The notes under the pieces are model-generated. The model had not been told where the DNA came from, ran no database searches, and saw only the letters and a list, made by a program, of their open reading frames with translations. Position numbers and translations under genes: made by a program. This document shows, piece by piece, positions 18,699 through 28,028 of a stretch of DNA of 59,401 nt. This DNA is from Fibrobacterota bacterium (GTDB lineage: Bacteria > Fibrobacterota > Chitinivibrionia > Chitinivibrionales > Chitinispirillaceae). Location of the stretch: positions 1 through 59,401 of the forward strand of contig JAEWVR010000028.1 of the NCBI GenBank assembly GCA_023459055.1, in the 5' to 3' direction. Every line of letters starts with the position of its first letter. Position 1 is the first letter of the stretch.

Positions 18699-20196
18699 AA
18701 AAAGTAGTGGTAAGTCAATTCTTCTTGTTGATGACAATCCGGAATATCTTGATGCAACCATGCTTGTCCTTGAGCATGAAGGGCACAAGGTATACGCTGC
18801 GAATAGCGGAAAAGAAGCACTTGAATTACTGCACGTTCATACTATTGATCTTGTTCTTCTTGATTATTTCATGCCCGAAATGACGGGAGAGGATGTTGTT
18901 ACCGAGATACGGAAGTTCAACACAACTATTCAGATCATTTTACAAACAGGATATTCAAGCGAGAATCCGCCACGGGAAATGCTTCAACGATTGAATATTC
19001 AGGGATATTACGATAAAAGTGAGGGTATCGAAAAATTACTCCTTTGGGTTGATGTCGGATTGAAATCTGCATATACCGTTTCCTTACTTAACAAAAGCAA
19101 ACAGGGCCTGAACTACATACTTAACATCACTCCGGAAATGCACAAAATACAGCCGCTTGATGATTTATTACAGGGGATCCTCTGGCAGTTTAGTGGCTTA
19201 CTCGGGTTCAGCAATTCATTTCTGGCATCAATACCAGGTGTCAATACCGAACATATGCATGTAACCTGCGAAAGTTTTCTGGCAATGCTCAAGGACGATA
19301 TGGCATTACGGATTCATGCCGGTATCGGAAGATTTTCCGGTAAAATTATCATGGAAGATGTTCTTGACAATGCAGAGATATCTGTCGTGACAGATATCCT
19401 GAATGATGGCAAAGTGAGGTATGCCGGTAAAAGCACCTTTATTCCATTATGTGTCGGGGAAACAACACTTGGTGTCATATATCTTGATGAAAACATTCAG
19501 CACGAAGCAGATCTTGAAATGCTTAACATTTTCGCAAATCAGGCAGCAGTTGCGATTCAAAATGCTCAGCTTTACGAAATGGCCACACGGGATCCATTGA
19601 CTGGAGTATTTATACGCCGCTATGCAGTTCAGTTATTGACCAAAGAGTTGCGCAGCGCATTTCATTCCGGTAACCCACTCTCAATTATCATGTTTGATCT
19701 TGACAACTTAAAAAAAATCAATGATGCCGCAGGTCATCCTGCAGGTGACAGAGCGTTAGCACTATTGGGAAAAGTTTTTAAAAAAGCTATCCGTATCGGT
19801 GATTTTGTCGGGCGTATTGGTGGTGATGAATTCATCATAGTGCTTCCGGGAACAGAAAACAATGGTGCAATTAATGTCGCAGACCGGATTATCAAATCTC
19901 TCGTACTCGAAAAAATTTATGGACCCGGAGAAGTATACCCGATATCAGGAAGTATTGGTATTGTTTCACTTAACGCACGTAAAATAGACATTTCGCAATA
20001 CCCGCATCCTTTACCACATCTTTATTTTCAGGCTATGGTACAGATTCTGTTAAAAAAAGCGGATGAAATGATGTACGCTTCAAAAAAGGCCGGTAAAAAC
20101 ACATTCCAGTGCGGTGATCCCCTTGACTGGTACACCTATTCAGATGCAATGGACTGTTTTGATTCAATTGACAAAACAAGTCAAATAAAAGAATAG
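18676..20196 (+). CDS. Response regulator diguanylate cyclase (REC-GAF-GGDEF), copy 2
   Basis: This 506-residue paralogue of the protein at 14505 matches it at roughly three quarters of positions by eye, much more than the kinases match each other. The phospho-acceptor is Asp63 (LVLLDYFMPEMTG). The GGDEF signature is at 382-386 (RIGGDEF), with an RIGD inhibitory site before it, so it should be an active, feedback-inhibited diguanylate cyclase. The ATG lies inside the end of the kinase gene with AAAGGA upstream. The same post-GGDEF tail is present (WYTYSDAMD). It is the last gene of the cassette; a hairpin follows at 20252. Confidence 0.9.
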   Translation: MARKYKDEKSSGKSILLVDDNPEYLDATMLVLEHEGHKVYAANSGKEALELLHVHTIDLVLLDYFMPEMTGEDVVTEIRKFNTTIQIILQTGYSSENPPREMLQRLNIQGYYDKSEGIEKLLLWVDVGLKSAYTVSLLNKSKQGLNYILNITPEMHKIQPLDDLLQGILWQFSGLLGFSNSFLASIPGVNTEHMHVTCESFLAMLKDDMALRIHAGIGRFSGKIIMEDVLDNAEISVVTDILNDGKVRYAGKSTFIPLCVGETTLGVIYLDENIQHEADLEMLNIFANQAAVAIQNAQLYEMATRDPLTGVFIRRYAVQLLTKELRSAFHSGNPLSIIMFDLDNLKKINDAAGHPAGDRALALLGKVFKKAIRIGDFVGRIGGDEFIIVLPGTENNGAINVADRIIKSLVLEKIYGPGEVYPISGSIGIVSLNARKIDISQYPHPLPHLYFQAMVQILLKKADEMMYASKKAGKNTFQCGDPLDWYTYSDAMDCFDSIDKTSQIKE

Positions 20197-20699
20197 CTCT
20201 CATATTCTGTTGGAATTCACCCATAATCCATGGAATTATGATCCTATAAATAAGGCACCATTAAAACTAATAATGGTGCCTTCGTAAGGAGGGGAGAGAC
20301 ATTCCTCACGGGAGAGAATATTTTTTAAATACAAGTATCAGTAACTACTTTTAATAACTATTGCTAATATACAGAAGTATTGTGCCGTCCACTACAACAA
20401 TGATGTTTCTTCACCAACATTGCATTCTCTACAGAGAATATTTATCCATTGAAACGTTATGTAGTTATCATGCAATCCAATTTTTTACAACTTTTTTTGT
20501 TCTTTTTGAAAAACAGTATCCACACTCTGGAATTTCTGCAGGTACTAATGTATAGTTTAATATGATTTTACCAGCAATAGAGAAAAATCATATTAGTACA
20601 GCGGTTTTATTTATATTATCACATTCTAATTACCTATATTATAAATCAACTGTTCGGAATTATTGTTAATTTTAAATAGATAGAAGAAAGGGACGTTGA
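20197..20699. other. 503-base gap after the signalling cassette
   Basis: The gap contains the 12-bp hairpin described separately, a purine stretch (AAGGAGGGGAGAGAC at 20287) with no start codon to serve, and then very AT-rich DNA leading to GAAAGGGACG before the M29 peptidase ATG. I see no RNA gene. Confidence 0.4.
20252..20282. terminator. Strong hairpin after the kinase/cyclase cassette
   Basis: There is a perfect 12-bp stem, AAGGCACCATTA (20252-20263) with TAATGGTGCCTT (20271-20282), and a 7-base loop. No T-run follows on the plus strand; on the minus strand it is followed by TTATTTATA. It is probably the end of the cassette transcript, possibly a processed or Rho-assisted end. Confidence 0.5.
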
Positions 20700-21899
20700 A
20701 TGTATATACCTCCAAGAGAATTACTCGAAAAATATTCAAAGGTGCTGATAAATTTTGCACTCAATGATGGAAATGGGATCAGGAAAAACGAAGTAGTTTA
20801 TCTGGCAAGTCAAACAGCGGGCATTCCTCTTGCAAAGGAGATTTCTCGTGCAATTCTTAAAAGCGGTGGATTTCCATTAATAATTCTCCAGGATGATGAT
20901 TTTAAATTAATTCAGCTCCAGGAAGGCTCTGATGAACAGGTGGGGTTTTTTCCCGAAAAGTTTTATAAAGGACTTGCAGATCAGATAGACCACTACGTGC
21001 GGATTCTCGCTGAAGACGACCCGTTGTTTCTCGCAAAAGCGGATCCCAGAAAGGTGATCCTTGCCAGCAGAAGCACAAAGCCATTCCGTGACTGGCTTGA
21101 CGATAAGGAAGATCAGGGTAAGTTCACCTGGACACTTTGTATGTATGGTACAGATGGCTGCGCAAAAGAAGCCAATATGTCAATTGAGGAATACTGGGAA
21201 CAGATCAACCGTGCATGCTTCCTTTATGAAAATGATCCGGTTGCAAAATGGAAACAGGTGACATCCGACATGCAGAACATTCTCGGTAAGCTTAACGATA
21301 TGAGAATCGAAAAAGTACATGTTAAGGCAAAAAACACTGACATCTGGGTTCAAATCGGGGAACGCCGGAAATGGCTTGGCGGACGCGGGCGTAATATTCC
21401 AAGCTTCGAAATATTTACATCACCGGACTGGCGCGGTGTAAATGGCACAATTTTCTTTGATCTGCCACTTTATCGATATGGAAATATCATTCGTGATATT
21501 CAATTTGAGATTAAGAATGGTATTATCGTAAAAGCAACAGCGGCTGAAAATGAGAACCTGCTCAGGGAGATGCTCGCACAGAAAAATGCTGATAAAATCG
21601 GTGAATTTTCGCTAACTGACCGGCGATTCTCTAAAATCAACAAATTCATGGCGAATACCCTCTTTGATGAAAACTTCGGGGGTGAATTCGGCAATACCCA
21701 TCTCGCAATCGGTAAAGCGTACCATGATGCATGCATGACAGACCCCAAAGATATGACTGATGCCGATTTTGAAGCACTTGGTTATAACGACTCCCCTGAG
21801 CATACCGATATTATTGCGACATCAAACCGTGTGGTTACCGCACAGCTTCCTGATGGCAGTAAAAAAGTAATTTATGAAAACGGAGAGTTTACACTTTAG
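20700..21899 (+). CDS. M29-family metallo-aminopeptidase (AmpS/AmpT type)
   Basis: The 399-residue cytoplasmic protein lies within the usual length of peptidase family M29, which removes N-terminal residues using two metal ions. The C-terminal half shows the family landmarks: NIPSFEIFTSPDWRGVNG with a metal-binding Glu, a second acidic stretch in FGGEFGNTHLAIGKAY with His, and SPEHTDII, whose HxD supplies further metal ligands. The N-terminal half begins PPRELLEKYSKVLINFAL as expected. It is monocistronic, followed by a hairpin. The ATG at 20700 is preceded by AAAGGGA. The exact substrate preference cannot be read from sequence. Confidence 0.85.
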   Translation: MYIPPRELLEKYSKVLINFALNDGNGIRKNEVVYLASQTAGIPLAKEISRAILKSGGFPLIILQDDDFKLIQLQEGSDEQVGFFPEKFYKGLADQIDHYVRILAEDDPLFLAKADPRKVILASRSTKPFRDWLDDKEDQGKFTWTLCMYGTDGCAKEANMSIEEYWEQINRACFLYENDPVAKWKQVTSDMQNILGKLNDMRIEKVHVKAKNTDIWVQIGERRKWLGGRGRNIPSFEIFTSPDWRGVNGTIFFDLPLYRYGNIIRDIQFEIKNGIIVKATAAENENLLREMLAQKNADKIGEFSLTDRRFSKINKFMANTLFDENFGGEFGNTHLAIGKAYHDACMTDPKDMTDADFEALGYNDSPEHTDIIATSNRVVTAQLPDGSKKVIYENGEFTL

Positions 21900-21908
21900 A
21901 TAAACATT

Positions 21909-21938
21909 GTCACTCTGGAAAAACATATCCGGAGTGAC
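21909..21938. terminator. Hairpin after the M29 peptidase gene
   Basis: A 10-bp stem, GTCACTCTGG (21909-21918) with CCGGAGTGAC (21929-21938), has one wobble pair and a 10-base loop. It lies 9 bases past the stop codon. The T-run is missing, so efficiency is uncertain. Confidence 0.45.
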
Positions 21939-22094
21939 CTGCCCTTCCGCTTATTTCCAATAGTAAATAAAAAAATTGCTGCTCAATTCCGGAGCCTGAA
22001 ATGTGGGGATCACAGGTTATTCCATCGTTGAGTCAGCAATCACGAAGAGAAGACAACTAACATTAATCTACCATTTACATATTAAAACTCTTTA

Positions 22095-23468
22095 TCAATC
22101 AACATCAATTGTATCAATTACCGGTGGTTTTATCACCGGTGGCAGAATAAATCTGAATACATCATTGGGTGTATTTGGTGTTGGTGGATCTTTTTCGATA
22201 ACGGTGATTGTGGATTCCTTATCCTTTGATGGCGACGCATGCACGCTGGTCATCGTTGCCATTCCAAACCCGCTGGTCCCAAATGCACTTCTCTTTATTG
22301 ACAATCTGTAGACAACATAATACTGCCAGTACGGATAATCCGGATTAACTTTAAACGTTTCATCAGTTTCTGGTGAATCTGTTTGTAAATTATACCCGAA
22401 ATAATTCATGTTGTCATCAAGGGAATTACCAAATGATACTATATCCGAGGCATTTCCTTTGTAAATTGCCCCTTCACCACCAAACGGACCAAGACAGGCA
22501 AACCCTGATTTTGCTTTGGTTGACGCACTGATCAAATCCAGTTTTCCTGAAAAAACAGTATCACCGGCACCATTAAGAATACCGAGAGCCACATGGTCGC
22601 TATGCCATAAATCCTTGAATGTATGTCCTCTGGTCCCCCAGCCGATTGCATTTGCACCATAGGTATTATCAACAAAGTAAGGGCTAAACACGACCTCAAT
22701 GTCGACTATGTCACTTGAAACGGCATGGGTTATCTTGACAAGCGGCTGCTCCACTCCCCCCAGAGTTCCCCAGAAATACTGGGCTTCCCCGTATTTTGCG
22801 ATACGATCATACGAGCCGTCGTCAAGATAAAACCTGCCGATAGAATCTGCGATTAATGTATCAAGCGTTACATTCACAGTACCGGTCAGACTCTCAAGTG
22901 GTAAACGCTTTGCCTTATATCCTGCTTTTGATACACGAATTGTGTCCTGAGCATCTAGCGATTGTGCACTTTTCACGGAATTACCGCCATCAGTATTCTT
23001 TGACAAAATAGTATATCCGGTATTCGCCCGGTTAGCCTTGACTATATAAGAATAGTCTGACACAGATACTTTATACAGCGTCGGGGTAGTAATCTTTGGC
23101 AGGGAAACCATAGTACCGGATAGTACCGATTCACCCTGGTATTTCCATATACACTTCCCACTCAGATTAAAAGCACCGATTGAATATGTACCTTTGTAAT
23201 TATTACTTAGTAAAAGGGTCCCGTTCTTAATTGTAAAACTTTCAGTTTTTACTACCGGAGTACTTTTCTTTACACCAATCGTTGTTGAAAATGAATACTG
23301 CCCCGATGATCCGCTTTCGGTGACAAGTGATACCTTTTCAAGTGATACTATAGCATTCGCTAAAGGCTTCCCGGAAGCATTCGAGATCGTTCCGGATAAA
23401 TTAACCATAATATCTGCTTGCACGCAGATAGCCATGACAGAAATAATTATCAACAAATTTTTGAACAT
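22095..23468 (-). CDS. Secreted protein with carboxypeptidase-regulatory-like domain
   Basis: The protein has 457 residues. A signal peptide (MFKNLLIIISVMAICVQA) leads into a CarboxypepD-regulatory-like beta-sandwich (VNLSGTISNASGKPLANAIVSLE). Next comes a segment resembling the FlgD/secretion-tail sandwich (GTYSIGAFNLSGKCIWKYQG) and a second short PEGA/Cna-like stretch (IRVSKAGYKAKRLPLESLTGTVNVTLDTL). Residues about 205-457 form a larger domain I do not recognise (DDGSYDRIAKYGEAQYFWG, SIKRSAFGTSGFGMATMTSV). GGGGGGAGA directly precedes the ATG at an ideal distance. It is the last of three co-directional genes, 15 bases after the beta-barrel/TPR gene, so it is likely an exported partner of that system. 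Confidence 0.75.
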   Translation of the reverse strand: MFKNLLIIISVMAICVQADIMVNLSGTISNASGKPLANAIVSLEKVSLVTESGSSGQYSFSTTIGVKKSTPVVKTESFTIKNGTLLLSNNYKGTYSIGAFNLSGKCIWKYQGESVLSGTMVSLPKITTPTLYKVSVSDYSYIVKANRANTGYTILSKNTDGGNSVKSAQSLDAQDTIRVSKAGYKAKRLPLESLTGTVNVTLDTLIADSIGRFYLDDGSYDRIAKYGEAQYFWGTLGGVEQPLVKITHAVSSDIVDIEVVFSPYFVDNTYGANAIGWGTRGHTFKDLWHSDHVALGILNGAGDTVFSGKLDLISASTKAKSGFACLGPFGGEGAIYKGNASDIVSFGNSLDDNMNYFGYNLQTDSPETDETFKVNPDYPYWQYYVVYRLSIKRSAFGTSGFGMATMTSVHASPSKDKESTITVIEKDPPTPNTPNDVFRFILPPVIKPPVIDTIDVD

Positions 23469-23483
23469 AAAATCTCCCCCCTT

Positions 23484-25802
23484 TTATGGTTTTGATTTCT
23501 TTAGTTTATCTACCTGGTTCTTTAATTGATCTATTTTTTCATCCAGTTCCCGGTCCTTATCTAGTGTACTTTGAATGCTTTTATTGTTAACAAACATGAT
23601 TTTTTTAAGTTTTGACATTGTAAAATCAATATCTTCTTTCACCTTATCCAGAGTAAGGTTAAACAATGACAATCGCAAACATTCATCATTGAAGGCGATA
23701 TATGAATCAATCTGCCGCTTGACTGACAGCTGTTCCTGATGCATTGACTCAAGTAGTGCAGTATTATCCGGCATTACCTGATCGGATTTGATTTGTTCTC
23801 CAAGATTCTTATAGGTCATCCGAACATTCTCATACATGAATTTTTTACTGAACAGCGTGTCATCAGAAAGTCCATAGTAATTTGATACCGTTTTTTCTGC
23901 TTTTTCAAGAACAGCCAAAGCATCATTATATTTCTTCTGAATCATATACGCATATGACTGCAGTAAAAGACCTTCAGCTTTAAGAACCGGCCTGCTTGTT
24001 GCGCCAGCCAATGCTTCACCAGCATTAATACAATCTCCCCACTGACGGGACTTTACTGCTGCCCATGCAAATCCAAGTTGAGCATCCTGATAATATGCAC
24101 TTGATGATGGTACAAGTTTAAAGGCTGCTGCCGCTTTTGACAACACATTTTCTTCGTAGTAAATCATACCTGCAAAAACATATGCTTTATTCTTTATCTC
24201 ATCCTGTTCTTTACCGTTTGATGCGGTACCGATACAGTTCTCAATATGATTCATTACCATAGCGAATTCATCACCGTTTCTATATCGTGCAACAGCAGCG
24301 CTGAATTGTGCGAAACAGTAATCAGGATGTGTCTCCGGGATTACGTTGAGATACTGGACCGCTTTTTGATTTTCATTCTGAAGCAAAATTGTTTGGCCCA
24401 TAAGATAATAACCATGCATACGAATCGAGTCCGGAGTATTGGATTTTTCAAGTACCCCAAACTGATCTGCAACACCAGTGTAATCAGCGTTTCGATAATT
24501 TATTCGCATTATAGCAAGATCCGCTCCCGGAATTACACCGCTTGACGGATACTGTGACTTTACAGAGCCAAGCAGATTAATTGCTTCCTCTCTAAAATCA
24601 AGATTCTCCATACAGAGGCCTGAATAATACGTTGCATTGTCATTTTTATAAAAATTGGGGTAGGTCACTCTTAACTGCTTGAAAACAAAATACGCATCCC
24701 AGTAGTTCCCTTTAAAGAACAGTTTCATAGCTTTATTGTAAAGTTCATTTTCGCGGATATCAGCTTTTACGGCAAATCTGCGGGCAAACAATTCCTCTCT
24801 GTGTTTCCCGAATTCAAAACGGAGATACAATGAATGAGACCCTCTGATATTATCAGCGGTATAGTTTGTCAGCTGATAGGAAAACAGCATATCACGCCCG
24901 TTATTCAGCTGCGGAGTATTAATGGTAAACCCAAGCATCCATGAATTTATGGTATCAAAATCATTTACATACACTCCACCCGAAACGGTGAGCATCGGAA
25001 GCACAGATATATCCGCCAGTACAGATTGTGTCTTCTCCATGATTTCATTATCCATGAACACCAATTTATCACTTAGTACATCCATAAGATCTGCTCTGGC
25101 ATGAATCTTCACTTTGTTATTAACCAGAGACATTGAGTACAATAACGACAATCCTCTTGGATAGGTCATGGCGCTTGCACCAGTAACATCAGTAGCGACT
25201 GCATTTTGTAATTGCAGCCCCGCGAGATGATATCCAAGAAACGGATGGTTTACAAGACGGTATGTACCTCCAATGTCAACTGCCGCACCGTATCGTGGAT
25301 CATTGAAATTGCTTTGATAGAGTATTTTTGCATTAATTCCGTAGCAGAAACGTCCTGCAGCATTTGATGCATATGACAATACTATCGCATAATTATCATT
25401 TTTCACAGCATCACCGTCAGTACTCACCGGTGCATACAAAAAATCAGGACTGTAATTCTGCACCGGTTGACCATTCTCGGCAGTTACACCAACACCGATT
25501 GTTCGATACAATCCGATCGGCACAATTATCTCCGAATTCCATAGTCGGGATACTGCATCAGGTGCAAGTGATACCACTGCGCTTAATGACGGATAATTCT
25601 TTTCAGTCAAAAGTGCCGGATTGGTCAATCCTGATGACATCATGAAAAGATTACGCCACTTATCGTTCAGTAAATACTCCCCCGGGAGACCATCTGCATA
25701 ACCTTTTGATAATAAAAATAGACATACCAGAGAAAAGAACAGTACCTGTACTGATTTACATCTCATAATTTTGAAATTCACATTAAAGAGTTTGATGCAC
25801 AT
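23484..25802 (-). CDS. Outer-membrane beta-barrel protein fused to TPR repeats
   Basis: The protein has 772 residues. The ATG at 25802 overlaps the upstream stop (TAATG), implying coupled translation; an inner ATG at 25766 is also possible and would give a tidier signal peptide (MRCKSVQVLFFSLVCLFLL). Residues about 38-350 have alternating amphipathic strands and an SGLTNPALL segment reminiscent of PorV/PorP-type outer-membrane proteins of type IX secretion. About 350-690 are TPR-like repeats (ELYNKAMKLFFKGNYWDAYFVF, AINLLGSVKSQYPSSG, FAWAAVKSRQWGDCINAG). The last 80 residues are a Lys/Asp-rich coiled coil (DKDRELDEKIDQLKNQVDKL). A barrel followed by periplasmic TPRs suggests a scaffold or export function. 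The family is not named with certainty. Confidence 0.7.
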   Translation of the reverse strand: MCIKLFNVNFKIMRCKSVQVLFFSLVCLFLLSKGYADGLPGEYLLNDKWRNLFMMSSGLTNPALLTEKNYPSLSAVVSLAPDAVSRLWNSEIIVPIGLYRTIGVGVTAENGQPVQNYSPDFLYAPVSTDGDAVKNDNYAIVLSYASNAAGRFCYGINAKILYQSNFNDPRYGAAVDIGGTYRLVNHPFLGYHLAGLQLQNAVATDVTGASAMTYPRGLSLLYSMSLVNNKVKIHARADLMDVLSDKLVFMDNEIMEKTQSVLADISVLPMLTVSGGVYVNDFDTINSWMLGFTINTPQLNNGRDMLFSYQLTNYTADNIRGSHSLYLRFEFGKHREELFARRFAVKADIRENELYNKAMKLFFKGNYWDAYFVFKQLRVTYPNFYKNDNATYYSGLCMENLDFREEAINLLGSVKSQYPSSGVIPGADLAIMRINYRNADYTGVADQFGVLEKSNTPDSIRMHGYYLMGQTILLQNENQKAVQYLNVIPETHPDYCFAQFSAAVARYRNGDEFAMVMNHIENCIGTASNGKEQDEIKNKAYVFAGMIYYEENVLSKAAAAFKLVPSSSAYYQDAQLGFAWAAVKSRQWGDCINAGEALAGATSRPVLKAEGLLLQSYAYMIQKKYNDALAVLEKAEKTVSNYYGLSDDTLFSKKFMYENVRMTYKNLGEQIKSDQVMPDNTALLESMHQEQLSVKRQIDSYIAFNDECLRLSLFNLTLDKVKEDIDFTMSKLKKIMFVNNKSIQSTLDKDRELDEKIDQLKNQVDKLKKSKP

Positions 25803-27781
25803 TACCGTTTTACACCGATGCGAAGTGATTTAACCTGTTTTTTGCCATCAGCACCGGACATTGAAAACAGTGCCATATATGTTCCGGTGCCGACCAGACG
25901 GCCATGGGTATTTGTTCCATCCCAGAAAAAATAAAGACGGCCGCCAACAGGAATCATTTCCTTATTATCAACCACAATATTTTTGACAACATCATACACA
26001 GTCACAGTACCACTGATATTCCCTGATATACCGGTGGTATTTTCAGGAACTACTGCGAGGATCATCGCTTTATCCCTGATTTTATTCTCAAGCTTTGCTT
26101 TTACGAATTCTGTTTTTATACCATCAGGGATTTTCGATTCTGCTGACAGCGGATTGTTAATCGCTACCGGTATATATCCTGTCCCCTTTGATGAAATTGT
26201 TGTCATAGTAAAGGGAACTGTTGTACTGCAGCTGTCAAAGGCGAAAAGTGGATTTTTAAATACCGCAGAAATATTATCAGGATTTTTATGCTGAAGAGTT
26301 CTGTCATTCATGGCTTTGTCGTTTACTTCACGATCAAATTTCCCAGACCAGTATCCTGACCCCTCTTTACAATCCAGCACAACCGCATCAAGCGGTGTAC
26401 CATTTGAGTTTGTAACAGTTACTTTTGCAGGAGGCCTGATTTGATAGGCTCCCGGATACACTCTGACCTCTATCGTTTTCATCTCATTGGTTATATTCGT
26501 TACCCGTGTTCCATTATAATAGAATTCAATACGGGAGCCTGTATTACATACCGTCTCAATGCCATCAACCGGAAGTGCGTTCTGTTTTTTTACTACTGTA
26601 AGAGAGGTCTGTGTTGTTGTATCCTTGATCTGCCCGGTAACCTTATTGACTAATTGATATGTTATTTTAATTTGAAACCGTGAAGTACCATTTTGTAATG
26701 GGAAATTCTCCGAAAACACGAATTCATCATTGGTATACAGACTTGACACCTTATCATTCACAACCATAGTCTGCGGTTCACCTGATATTACAGTAAGAAT
26801 TGTTCCCAAAATATGATTTGTTGACAATGCAAGAAGCGTTTGATAATCACTTTTCATTACCCATATATCACTTACCTTATTTGATTGCGAATACATATTT
26901 TTTGCAATATTATCAGTCATATCAAGAAGGCTTTGAGGTGGCGTGGTTGCGGTATTATGAAGGTAAACGGTAAATGTTGTTGGTGTATTGACACCTTGCT
27001 GAAAGCTGAACGGATCCTTCCCGCCATGCTGTGAATTATCACCTAACGGATGCGGTTCGCCATCAGAAAGGAAAATGATAAACTGTCTGTTTTTGGGATT
27101 TGTGGCCTTGGTCATTGCCTGCAGCGCAGCATCAAATGCGTTATTGATATTGGTATTTCCAACTGTTGCAAATTCCGGTTTATAAAGAAGATCTGAACAG
27201 ACGACATCAAGCCGGTTCTTCTCGTTATACCGTTTGAGCGTATCGACACGTAACAGATCCTTGATAACCTGAATACCGGTTTGAGCTCCCTTTACCTTTT
27301 CATCAAGTCTGACCAGCGGAAGAAAGGATTGATCACCCTTACCTTCAAGTTGTGTAAACAAAGGATTATTACGATGATCGAGATAGAGTACCTCCCTGAA
27401 TATCACCACCCCGACTTCCGCATTGGGAAAATTCGCATACACCGAATCTGTAAGCTCAGACGCGACTTTAAACCGAGCCCCGAACGGATCATTTCCAGGG
27501 TAGGTATTGCCAAGTCCCATCATGCTATATGAATGATCAATGACAAAAACAATTGATGGCGGGTTTTGATCCTGAATGATTCCTTCAATAATATTGCTTG
27601 CATTACAAGCGTGTATCCGGGGTTGAATAGCAACAACGTTATCAGACACTTCAATTGTCTGACCATCAAGATTTTCCGGACAGGTGTTAATAACAAGCTC
27701 GCAGACTTCCGCAGACAATGTTGAAGTACACACTATCAGAAGTACAATCAGTTTTCGAAGGTTATACATAGTAAACGCCAT
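25802..27781 (-). CDS. Secreted von Willebrand factor A domain protein
   Basis: The protein has about 659 residues. The first ATG with a following signal peptide (NLRKLIVLLIVCTSTLSA) is at 27781; upstream TTG-initiated extension is unlikely. After a short Cys-containing region (CELVINTCPENLDG, HACNASN) comes a VWA domain (about 75-335) with an intact MIDAS: DHSYS in VFVIDHSYSMMG, and Asp in FLSDGEPHPLGD. Next are beta-sandwich repeats. The final 60 residues (GGRLYFFWDGTNTHGRLVGTGTYMALFSM, ending SLRIGVKR) resemble the FlgD Ig-like tail used as a sorting domain in type IX-like secretion. It is the first gene of a three-gene operon with the barrel/TPR protein. I infer surface display and metal-dependent adhesion or assembly. 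Confidence 0.75.
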   Translation of the reverse strand: MAFTMYNLRKLIVLLIVCTSTLSAEVCELVINTCPENLDGQTIEVSDNVVAIQPRIHACNASNIIEGIIQDQNPPSIVFVIDHSYSMMGLGNTYPGNDPFGARFKVASELTDSVYANFPNAEVGVVIFREVLYLDHRNNPLFTQLEGKGDQSFLPLVRLDEKVKGAQTGIQVIKDLLRVDTLKRYNEKNRLDVVCSDLLYKPEFATVGNTNINNAFDAALQAMTKATNPKNRQFIIFLSDGEPHPLGDNSQHGGKDPFSFQQGVNTPTTFTVYLHNTATTPPQSLLDMTDNIAKNMYSQSNKVSDIWVMKSDYQTLLALSTNHILGTILTVISGEPQTMVVNDKVSSLYTNDEFVFSENFPLQNGTSRFQIKITYQLVNKVTGQIKDTTTQTSLTVVKKQNALPVDGIETVCNTGSRIEFYYNGTRVTNITNEMKTIEVRVYPGAYQIRPPAKVTVTNSNGTPLDAVVLDCKEGSGYWSGKFDREVNDKAMNDRTLQHKNPDNISAVFKNPLFAFDSCSTTVPFTMTTISSKGTGYIPVAINNPLSAESKIPDGIKTEFVKAKLENKIRDKAMILAVVPENTTGISGNISGTVTVYDVVKNIVVDNKEMIPVGGRLYFFWDGTNTHGRLVGTGTYMALFSMSGADGKKQVKSLRIGVKR

Positions 27782-28028
27782 AAAAAAGGTGACAATACCA
27801 AAACGCACTGCATTATCGGATAATATAATCCAATTTATCTGATTGTACAAAATTATTTTTATATAAATTTATTTTATATTTTTATCTAATTATATATCAT
27901 AGCATTAATGCATATTATCTGTACAAGACTAATACATTTTATAAAGTTTTTATAAATTTATCGAAATTTTGTTAGTATATTTGTATAAGGAGATTTAAAA
28001 GGTTTTTATCCGTTATAAAGCGCATACT

